Shown here one piece after another: positions 57,839 through 64,000 of a stretch of 64,000 nucleotides of DNA. Where the stretch lies: assembly GCF_900103365.1 (NCBI RefSeq), contig NZ_LT629703.1, forward strand, positions 2,232,001-2,296,000, given 5' to 3'. A model generated the notes under the pieces. The model did not search any database and was not told the DNA's origin. It worked only from the letters and a program-made list of their open reading frames with translations. The position numbers were made by a program, and so were the translations under genes. The DNA comes from Afipia sp. GAS231. Lineage in GTDB: Bacteria; Pseudomonadota; Alphaproteobacteria; Rhizobiales; Xanthobacteraceae. Position 1 is the stretch's first letter; the number at the start of each line of letters is the position of its first letter.

Positions 57839-58101
57839 GCGACCACCCGCGCAATACAGGCCCGATGCTGGCGAGCGCGCGTTGCGGCGCCAGGACCCGC
57901 TGCGGCGGATCGTGCCGCTCGCCGGCGGTGCGCGGCAAACGGCGCTGCCGCATGCACGGCGGTGCACGAAAGTCCGGCGCGCCCAAGGGAAACCGGAATG
58001 CGCGCAAGCACGGTCTGTTCACCGGGGCCGTCATTGCCGAGCGAAAGCGGATTCAGGATCTGTTGGCTGAGGCGCGGAAGTTGCTGCAGGAGTTGAAATG
58101 A
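57835..58101 (+). CDS. HGG-motif small protein (88 aa)
   Basis: Basic protein with four Cys ([13 protein letters not shown]...RRCRMHGG) that could bind zinc, and the characteristic HGGARKSGAPKGNRNARKHG segment. Such HGG/RKHG proteins occur widely in alphaproteobacteria, also near phage-like genes. The role is unknown. The tRNA relic follows 19 nt after its stop. Confidence 0.75.
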   Translation: MSDHPRNTGPMLASARCGARTRCGGSCRSPAVRGKRRCRMHGGARKSGAPKGNRNARKHGLFTGAVIAERKRIQDLLAEARKLLQELK

Positions 58102-58119
58102 CTTGGCACGGCCGACGCC

Positions 58120-58151
58120 GCCGGCCGCTCATGACGATCCGGTTGCAGGTT
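58120..58151 (+). other. tRNA-Ile-like relic (anticodon to T-arm)
   Basis: 32 nt matching tRNA-Ile positions 34926-34957 at 29 of 32 positions, same strand, with three transitions. It includes the anticodon-loop sequence but lacks both tRNA ends. Probably an old attachment-site or duplication scar. Confidence 0.6.
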
Positions 58152-58158
58152 GACGCAG

Positions 58159-58392
58159 CTAGATCCGCACGCCGCACAGGCCGCAAATGATCGCCGTGGC
58201 CATCAAGGCGGCTGCCGCCAGCCCGGCCGACCACGCTCGATTGGCAACCGCGACGTTGACGCCATGCGCGATCATCACGCCGCGCGATCCGGAGGCGAGA
58301 TGTCCGAGGATGAAAAAGACGCCCAGCGCGTAATGCGGCAACAGGCGGATATATAACGACATCGGAGTCGCGCAGAGCGCATGGAACCTCAT
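58159..58392 (-). CDS. Hypothetical membrane protein, possibly truncated (77 aa)
   Basis: A 77-aa protein from ATG 58392 with two hydrophobic segments (~17-35 and 50-72); the frame can be extended to 58485. It ends next to the tRNA relic. It looks like the C-terminal part of a longer membrane protein, so it may be a truncated gene. Confidence 0.4.
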   Translation of the reverse strand: MRFHALCATPMSLYIRLLPHYALGVFFILGHLASGSRGVMIAHGVNVAVANRAWSAGLAAAALMATAIICGLCGVRI

Positions 58393-58498
58393 GCTGCATT
58401 GCGGATTTAGGTAATCGTTTGTGCCATCAACACAACGTGAAGCGCGGAAGCGCAGTCGAAGCACAAGACGATCGCGCATTCCCATGAATAACTTGTCA

Positions 58499-58517
58499 GC
58501 CGAGTTATGAACTCGGC
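58499..58517. repeat. Inverted repeat in gene-free gap
   Basis: Perfect 8-bp arms GCCGAGTT and AACTCGGC with ATG as loop. It lies downstream of the CGNR gene, in the gene-free interval 58393-58723, where nothing else was seen. It may be a weak terminator for CGNR. Confidence 0.35.
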
Positions 58518-58723
58518 GGATGCGCCCGGGCAGGCCTTGCGAAGACTTCGCCGCCGGGCGGGTCCTGCATTTTCCGCCACTGCGCCGGAGTGACGTCGTT
58601 CTGCTCGCCGTCTCGCTCTATCTCCTGAGGCAGGACGTGGTTAGCGCGATCCGGTGATGGCAGCACGGATCGGCATGCAACTTGGCGCGTCGCCGGCAGG
58701 CACTTGCCGGCGATGCGCCAATT

Positions 58724-59410
58724 CTATTGCTGCATCTTGAGCCGCTGTCGATGCGCCGCCTGTTTGGCGCGGTTGCCGCAGATCGCCATGCTGCACCATC
58801 GGCGCGCGCGGCCTCGCGTGTGGTCGGCGAACAGCAGTGTGCAGGCGGGGCCTTCACACGCCTTCACGTTCGAAAAATCTTCCTCGCACACGAATTTCGC
58901 CAGCGCTTCCCCGATCGGCAGCAACAGCGCCTCCGGCGATCGCCAGCGGCGAGTCGTTTGAAATGCCAGACCGGAGGCTTCGCCGTGGTCGGCCACGATG
59001 TGTCCGAACCCTTCATCGCGTTCGAGCAGCCGGTTCAGGGGCGCCAACTCGTCCAGCGCTTTCGAGTCCAAGGCTTTCGAGCCCAAGACTTTCGAGGTGA
59101 GCGGCCGCCCTTTGTGCTGCCGGACGAATCCCCTGAACCATTCGCGCAGGCTTCGCGCCTGGGCGGCGACGCTGTCGAGCTCGCCGGGCATCGCCTGCGC
59201 CCGCAATGTCTCAAGCGTCTCGGTGGGCGCGAGCTGCGCCTGCTTGAGCCAGGCCAGCAGACCATCGCCGTCGTCGATCCAGTCGACTTCCGTGTCCACG
59301 GGCGTGGCAACCGAATTGAGGAAATCCAGGCCGAGTGCGTCGGCAAGGAACATCGCGGGCGGGCGGCGGGTAGCCGTTTGAGCGATCTCTTGGCGCGGAA
59401 CCTCGGTCAT
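58724..59410 (-). CDS. CGNR zinc finger / ABATE domain transcriptional regulator
   Basis: A 228-aa protein. The ABATE (stress-induced) domain (~20-120) precedes the C-terminal zinc finger, where Cys in ACEGPACTLLFAD and MAICGNRAKQAAHRQR form the CGNR motif with C-x4-C spacing. It is probably a regulator of the divergent operon 59544-62622; a palindrome lies between. Typical ABATE proteins bind DNA through the zinc finger. Confidence 0.9.
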   Translation of the reverse strand: MTEVPRQEIAQTATRRPPAMFLADALGLDFLNSVATPVDTEVDWIDDGDGLLAWLKQAQLAPTETLETLRAQAMPGELDSVAAQARSLREWFRGFVRQHKGRPLTSKVLGSKALDSKALDELAPLNRLLERDEGFGHIVADHGEASGLAFQTTRRWRSPEALLLPIGEALAKFVCEEDFSNVKACEGPACTLLFADHTRGRARRWCSMAICGNRAKQAAHRQRLKMQQ

Positions 59411-59466
59411 CTACAGCCCCCATCGACTTTCGGTCACAAAATAACCTCTCTGAGGCCTATTGACAA

Positions 59467-59487
59467 GTTACTTCCTTAAGAAGTAAC
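59467..59487. promoter_or_regulatory. Palindromic operator candidate between CGNR gene and hydrolase operon
   Basis: Arms GTTACTTC (59467-59474) and GAAGTAAC (59480-59487) around CTTAA, all perfect. The octamer TAACCTCT occurs twice (59442-59449 and 59484-59491), and GGTTAC follows near 59508. Probably the CGNR regulator's site. Confidence 0.5.
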
Positions 59488-59543
59488 CTCTATAAACCGA
59501 TTAAGACGGTTACTATCAGAAGCGAACCGGCAAGGAGCAAAAG

Positions 59544-60269
59544 ATGTCTCTCAACGATGTGAGCGTGGTGCTTGCCCACGGCGCCTGGGCCGATGGATCG
59601 AGCTGGAGCAAGGTGATCGGCCCGCTGCGGGCTGAAGGCGTCCGTGTTGTTGCGGCGCCGCTGCCGCTGACCTCGCTGGCCGACGATGTGGCGGCGCTTG
59701 ACCGCACGCTCGAGCGGATCGATGGCCCGGTCGTGCTGGTCGGCCACGCCTATGCCGGCGCGGTGATCGCCGCGACCCGAAGCGAGAAGGTCAAGTCGCT
59801 GGTCTATGTCGCGGCACTCGCCCCCGACGAAGGCGAGACGGTCGCCGACGTTTTCTATCGCACCGCGCCGCATCCGCAGGCGCCGTTGCTGGCCCCGGAC
59901 AAAGATGGCGTGGTCTGGCTTCCCGAACACGCGTTTGCCGAGGCGTTCGCTCAGCACGCTTCCACCGACGAGCAGGCGTTGCTGGCTGCCGTTCAGCGGC
60001 CGATCGCGGCGGCCTGTATCGGCGTCGCGGTGGGCCGGCCACTCTGGAAGGATCTGCCGAGCTGGTTTCTGGTGGCCGAGCAGGATCGCATGATCGCCCC
60101 CGACACCCAGCGCTTCATGGCGGAACGGATGAAGGCAAAGGTGCGTTCACACCCGGTCGATCACACGCCTGGTGTCACCGCGCCCGACATCGTCGTGGAC
60201 ATCATCCGCGAGGCCATGCGCGCCGCAACAGCAGTCCGCACGCCGCAGACGGCACATCATAGCCAATAA
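59544..60269 (+). CDS. Alpha/beta hydrolase-fold protein with Ala at the nucleophile elbow
   Basis: A 241-aa EstC/PNAE-like alpha/beta hydrolase (AHGAWADGSSWSKVI, DRTLERIDGPVVLVG). The nucleophile elbow is G67-H68-A69-Y70-A71-G: Ala stands where the catalytic Ser is expected. The His near the C-terminus (SHPVDHTPG) is kept. It may be non-hydrolytic or bind ligands. AAGGAG precedes the start. First gene of a four-gene unit. Confidence 0.85.
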   Translation: MSLNDVSVVLAHGAWADGSSWSKVIGPLRAEGVRVVAAPLPLTSLADDVAALDRTLERIDGPVVLVGHAYAGAVIAATRSEKVKSLVYVAALAPDEGETVADVFYRTAPHPQAPLLAPDKDGVVWLPEHAFAEAFAQHASTDEQALLAAVQRPIAAACIGVAVGRPLWKDLPSWFLVAEQDRMIAPDTQRFMAERMKAKVRSHPVDHTPGVTAPDIVVDIIREAMRAATAVRTPQTAHHSQ

Positions 60270-60314
60270 CCTTCCCTGCCCGTCAACATGGTTACAGAAT
60301 TCAGGAGAATCCCG

Positions 60315-61175
60315 ATGACTGCCATCAAATATCGGTCCGCCAACGTGGACGGCTTCAAGATTTTCTACCGCGAGGCCGGCGCCGCCGACGCGCCCGTGTT
60401 GCTCTTGCTTCATGGCTTCCCGAGCGCGGGCCACATGTTCCGGGATCTTATCCCGCTTCTCGCCGATCGATTCCGCATCGTTGCGCCCGACCTGCCCGGC
60501 TTCGGCCAATCGGACATGCCGGCACGGAACAACTTCACCTACACGTTCGACCATATCGCTGATGTCATCGACCGCTTTACCGAAGTGATCGGCCTGAAGC
60601 GCTTTGCGATCTATGTCTTCGACTACGGCGCGCCGACGGGTTTTCGGATCGCCGCCAAACACCCCGACCGTATCACCGCGATCATCTCGCAGAATGGCAA
60701 CGCCTACGAAGAGGGGCTGAGCGAGGGCTGGAATCCGATCAGGGCTTATTGGCAGGAGCCGTCGCAGGCCAATCGCGACGCGCTCCGCGCCTTCCTCGCG
60801 CCCGAGACGACACGCTGGCAATATACCCACGGCGTCGCTGACGAGGCGAGCGTCTCGCCAGACGGCCTTTCGCTGGATAATTTCTATCTGGCGCGCCCCG
60901 GCGCCGACGAGATCCAGCTCGACCTGTTCGGCGACTACAAGAGCAACATCGCGCTCTATCCGGCGTTTCAAAACTACTTCCGCACCCACAAGCCGCCATT
61001 CCTGGCGGTGTGGGGCAAGAACGATCCGTTCTTCCTGCCGCCCGGCGCCGAGGCCTTCAAACGCGATATGCCCGATGCGGTCGTCAGCTTCTTCGACACC
61101 GGCCATTTCGCGCTGGAGACGCATGCCACCGAGATCGCGGCGGCGATGCGCGAATTCCTCGCGCGCCACATCTGA
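60315..61175 (+). CDS. Alpha/beta hydrolase, epoxide hydrolase/haloalkane dehalogenase-like
   Basis: A 286-aa enzyme. HGFPSAGHMFRDL forms the oxyanion region (HGFP), the nucleophile Asp is in VFDYGAPTG, and the His is in GHFALE; WGKNDPFF supplies the acid. Asp-type nucleophiles act in dehalogenases and epoxide hydrolases. The start at 60315 has AGGAGA upstream. The substrate is unknown. Confidence 0.88.
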   Translation: MTAIKYRSANVDGFKIFYREAGAADAPVLLLLHGFPSAGHMFRDLIPLLADRFRIVAPDLPGFGQSDMPARNNFTYTFDHIADVIDRFTEVIGLKRFAIYVFDYGAPTGFRIAAKHPDRITAIISQNGNAYEEGLSEGWNPIRAYWQEPSQANRDALRAFLAPETTRWQYTHGVADEASVSPDGLSLDNFYLARPGADEIQLDLFGDYKSNIALYPAFQNYFRTHKPPFLAVWGKNDPFFLPPGAEAFKRDMPDAVVSFFDTGHFALETHATEIAAAMREFLARHI

Positions 61176-61191
61176 GATCGGGAGGCGTCAC

Positions 61192-61962
61192 ATGTCGAAA
61201 TCAGTCGCCATCGTCACCGGCGCGAGCCAGGGCATCGGCCGTTCCACCGCCATCCGTCTCGCGCGGGATTTTTCCTCTGTCGTTCTCGCCGCGCGCGACC
61301 GTCTCAATCTCGAAAAGACGGCGGAAGCAGTCAAGGCGGCTGGCGCCGAACCGCTCGTCATCGACATCGACCTTGCCGAGGTGGCGGCGGCGAACAGCGT
61401 GGTCGATCAGACCCTCGCAAAGTTCGGCCGGATCGATGCCCTGCTCAACATCGCCGGCGCGGTGCCGCAGATCGACCTGTTCGAGATGACCGACGCGCAA
61501 TGGGACGGCGGCCTTGCTCTCAAGCTCCACGGCGCCCGCCGGCTGACGATCGCGGCATGGCCGGCATTAAAAGAAGCCAAAGGTTCGGTTGTGCTGATGT
61601 CGGGAAATTCGGCGCTGTTTCCCAAGGCGTCCTACGCGGCGGTCGGGACGATCAACGCCGCAATCGTGGCACTCGCCAAAGCGTTTGCGGATCGGGGCAT
61701 CACCGACGGCGTCCAGGTCAACAGCGTTCTGCCCGGCCCTGTCATGACCGGCCGCCGCCGCTCCTACCTCGCGCATTGGGCGCCGCTGCACAACATGAGC
61801 GTGGAGGAGGCGACGGCGAAATTCCCGCAGGATGCCGGCATCACACGCTATGGCGAGCCGGAAGAGATTGCCGAACTGATGGCTTTTTTGGTATCGCCGG
61901 GTGCGCGCTGGATGACAGGCTCGACGCTGCGGATGGATGGTGGCGAGGTCAAGTCGATCTGA
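61192..61962 (+). CDS. SDR family protein lacking the catalytic Lys
   Basis: A 256-aa Rossmann-fold protein with the nucleotide site GASQGIG (10-16), NIAG (86-89) and Tyr148. The usual Tyr-x3-Lys has Gly152 in place of Lys. Otherwise it aligns well with SDR oxidoreductases, and the C-terminal MTGSTLRMDGG is typical. It may have altered chemistry or be a binding protein. GGAGG precedes the start. It follows the epoxide-hydrolase-like gene by 16 nt. Confidence 0.85.
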   Translation: MSKSVAIVTGASQGIGRSTAIRLARDFSSVVLAARDRLNLEKTAEAVKAAGAEPLVIDIDLAEVAAANSVVDQTLAKFGRIDALLNIAGAVPQIDLFEMTDAQWDGGLALKLHGARRLTIAAWPALKEAKGSVVLMSGNSALFPKASYAAVGTINAAIVALAKAFADRGITDGVQVNSVLPGPVMTGRRRSYLAHWAPLHNMSVEEATAKFPQDAGITRYGEPEEIAELMAFLVSPGARWMTGSTLRMDGGEVKSI

Positions 61963-62022
61963 CGGGTGGACGAACCAAGCCTTCTGAATTCGGCAGGACA
62001 TCGAATCGAAGGGGTGACAGCC

Positions 62023-62622
62023 ATGCCACACGCGAGACGGACCCCGGAGCGACTGAGCGCATTTTCCGACGGAGTCTTCGCCGTTCTGATCACGGTGCTG
62101 GTTCTTGAACTGCGCCCGCCGGAGCTTCCGACGTTCAATGCGCTGCTGTCGCTCTGGCCGACAGGGCTCAGCTATGCCGTGAGCTACCTCTTCATTGCGA
62201 TCGTTTGGGCCAATCACCACCATCTCATGCACTACGCCACCGACGCGACGCCGCGCCTGATCTGGTTCAATTTCGCCCATCTGTTTTCCGTGTCGCTGCT
62301 GCCGCTCTCCACCGCCTGGATGGCCGTGAGTAAATTGGCACCGCAGCCTGTGGCCTTCTATGCGGCGGTCTTCTTCCTCGTGAACGCGACCTACGTCGCC
62401 CTGATCTGGGAGCTGATGGGGCGAATTCCGCTCAACGAGGTTTCAGCCGGCGAGCGCCGCACCATGCGCATCCGCTCCGTTGTGACATTATGTGTTTTCG
62501 CCGTGGCCGCCGCCGTGGCGCTGAAATTTCCGCTGGTCGGGCTCGGATTGTGTTGTTGCTGCTTGATCGTTTATCTGAGGCCGGAAGCGCCGGGAGCCGC
62601 GCAGCGACAATCCTTCGAATGA
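62023..62622 (+). CDS. TMEM175-family (DUF1211) potassium-channel-like protein
   Basis: A 199-aa membrane protein with about six helices. The signature ERLSAFSDGVFAVLIT (FSDGVFA) near the N-terminus is the family's pore motif. The second half contains another helix set (FFLVNATYVALIWELMG). It probably carries K+ or related cations. It may be cotranscribed with the SDR gene (60 nt), though the spacing is larger. Confidence 0.85.
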   Translation: MPHARRTPERLSAFSDGVFAVLITVLVLELRPPELPTFNALLSLWPTGLSYAVSYLFIAIVWANHHHLMHYATDATPRLIWFNFAHLFSVSLLPLSTAWMAVSKLAPQPVAFYAAVFFLVNATYVALIWELMGRIPLNEVSAGERRTMRIRSVVTLCVFAVAAAVALKFPLVGLGLCCCCLIVYLRPEAPGAAQRQSFE

Positions 62623-62636
62623 CCGTGAATTGGCTC

Positions 62637-64000
62637 TCAGGCCGGTTGCGAAACCGGGCTGGTCGCGCTCCGCAGCAGCTTTCCGATCTCGGGCTTGCAG
62701 GCGCCGCAATTGGTCCCGGCTTTCAGTTGCCGTCCGATCGCCTCGACGCTGGTTGCGCCCTTGCGGATTTCGGCCGAGATCTGGTGCTGCCCCACGCTAA
62801 AACACGAGCAGACGATCGGCCCGGTGTCCTGGCCGGCGTCATGCGGTCGTCCGATCAGCAGCGACGCCCGCGCATTCGGCGACAGCACCTGGTCTGCAAA
62901 CAGTCCTGAGAGCCACGACCGCGAGACGAGCTTGTGGTCGGGCGCGATGAACACGCAGCCTTCCAGCCGGCCGTCGCGAACGGCCGCGTAGCGATAGCGT
63001 CCGGCATTTGGATCGCGATAGGCAATCCATTCGATCTCGGGTCCAACGCGAAGCTGCGCCCGCGCCCAGTCACGCCAGCTCGGCGGCCGTTCGTCGCCCG
63101 CGAGCTCCATCCGCCAGCAGGTTCCGGAAAGGCCGCTGACCCAGTAACCTGCGGCGGGGCGATCGATCTGTTGGCGGCTGAGAATGAAGGCATGCCATTT
63201 CGGCAAGTAGGCTGCGGCCCTGACCGGCGTGTGCTTTGACTCCGGTTGCCCGGAGATCGGATCGGTGGCGGGATTGACCAGGGCGTTGACCCGGCCCTCG
63301 CCGGCAAATTCGCCGTTCCAATGCATCGGCACGAACACGCAGCCGCGCCGCTGTTCGACGGTCACGACAACCCGCGCCACCATCTCGCCCCATGCGCTGG
63401 TCAGCCGCGCCAGCCCGCCATTATCGACACCGGCCTGGCGCGCATCGTCGGGATGGAATTCGACACAAGGCTCGAACGTGTGCGCCATCAGCCGCGGCGA
63501 CTTTCCGGTTCGCGTCATGGTGTGCCACTGGTCGCGGACCCGCCCGGTATTGAGCACCAGCGGATAGTCGCGGCTGGTCGGGTTCACGGCGGGACGCGGC
63601 GTTACCGATATGAAACGGGCCTTGCGGTCAGGCGTGAAGAATTCGCGTTGTTCGAACATCCGCGGCGTGCCGGTCGGATACTCCCGCGTCACCGGCCACT
63701 GGATCGGGGCGAGCGCATCGTAGGCACGGTCGTCAAGCGTGCTCAATGCGGACAAATCGAAATCGCGCATCCCGTGGTTCTCGAAGCCGGAGAGCGCGGC
63801 GTGTTCGCGGAAAATCGCGGCAGCGTTCTGATGTTCGAATCCGGAAAACCCCATGCGACGGGCGACATCGCAGACCGCCCGCCAGTCCGCGCGCGCCGAA
63901 CCGGGCGCCGGCAGGAACGATCGTTGCCGGGAGATGCGGCGCTCGGAGTTGGTGACGGTGCCGTCCTTCTCGCCCCAGGTGAGCGCGGGCAGCAGCACAT
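62637..64000 (-). CDS. nasA: Assimilatory nitrate reductase, C-terminal part (5' end beyond window)
   Basis: At least 454 residues of a molybdopterin oxidoreductase; the N-terminal Fe-S and Mo-pterin domains lie beyond the right edge. Visible: molybdopterin domain segments (LVLNTGRVRDQWHTMTRTGK, FVPMHWNG) and a C-terminal BFD-like [2Fe-2S] module (VCSCFSVG... TNCGACKPEIG) as in NasA-type nitrate reductases. It needs Mo-bis-MGD, made by the mob/moe genes in this window. It is convergent with the TMEM175-like gene. Confidence 0.9.
   Translation of the reverse strand, partial: VLLPALTWGEKDGTVTNSERRISRQRSFLPAPGSARADWRAVCDVARRMGFSGFEHQNAAAIFREHAALSGFENHGMRDFDLSALSTLDDRAYDALAPIQWPVTREYPTGTPRMFEQREFFTPDRKARFISVTPRPAVNPTSRDYPLVLNTGRVRDQWHTMTRTGKSPRLMAHTFEPCVEFHPDDARQAGVDNGGLARLTSAWGEMVARVVVTVEQRRGCVFVPMHWNGEFAGEGRVNALVNPATDPISGQPESKHTPVRAAAYLPKWHAFILSRQQIDRPAAGYWVSGLSGTCWRMELAGDERPPSWRDWARAQLRVGPEIEWIAYRDPNAGRYRYAAVRDGRLEGCVFIAPDHKLVSRSWLSGLFADQVLSPNARASLLIGRPHDAGQDTGPIVCSCFSVGQHQISAEIRKGATSVEAIGRQLKAGTNCGACKPEIGKLLRSATSPVSQPA

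Overview
The window looks like chromosomal DNA from a Bradyrhizobium-type alphaproteobacterium (Rhizobiales). The evidence is the high G+C content, GTG/TTG starts, close operon packing, palindromic repeats of the CGTCATTGCGAG type between genes, and protein families such as DUF6496, a fused FdsG/FdsB formate dehydrogenase subunit, MoeA-PBP and many orphan solute-binding proteins. No phage, transposase, integrase or CRISPR array was recognised.

Left part (1-11 kb). A truncated ligD (DNA ligase D, non-homologous end joining) faces a deletion remnant of ku. A DUF6496 basic protein follows. Next comes a complete high-affinity potassium system read right to left: three membrane micro-ORFs (27 aa, KdpF, 31 aa), then kdpA, kdpB, kdpC, kdpD and kdpE. 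A palindromic repeat sits between kdpB and kdpC, and a MITE-like element lies upstream of the operon.

11-26.6 kb. Small Rhizobiales-type hypotheticals, including a two-member paralogous family, flank a DapA-like aldolase and a cyclic-nucleotide-binding membrane protein. Then comes a formate/molybdenum block: soluble NAD-linked formate dehydrogenase (fused FdsGB and FdsA), a PsiF-like secreted protein, an oxalate/formate (OFA) antiporter, a TusA-like sulfur carrier, moeA and mobB on the minus strand, and fdhD and mobA on the plus strand. Together they would import or exchange formate/oxalate, build the Mo-bis-guanine-dinucleotide cofactor, sulfurate it and oxidise formate.

26.6-35 kb. A second molybdopterin operon holds a divergent MoeA-like protein, a MoeA fused to a periplasmic-binding-protein domain, and a NicC-like FAD monooxygenase. 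Three solute-binding proteins of three different transporter classes follow, none with a permease gene, and then tRNA-Ile(CAT).

35-58 kb. This accessory-looking stretch contains a TauE-like exporter, a 1017-aa winged-helix/ATPase regulator, a HerA-like ATPase, several small regulator-plus-enzyme pairs (TetR/VOC/PNPOx-like, HxlR/royal-jelly-like) and a full sugar-alcohol operon (HAD, SorC regulator, ABC transporter, SDR, FGGY kinase, PfkB kinase). It starts at the tRNA-Ile gene and ends near a 32-nt relic of the same tRNA. A ~110-bp dispersed repeat occurs once near each end, which suggests an old tRNA-associated island.

58-64 kb. A CGNR zinc-finger regulator is divergent from an operon of two alpha/beta hydrolases, an SDR and a TMEM175-like channel. 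The first hydrolase and the SDR lack the expected catalytic residue. The window ends inside a nitrate reductase gene (nasA type).
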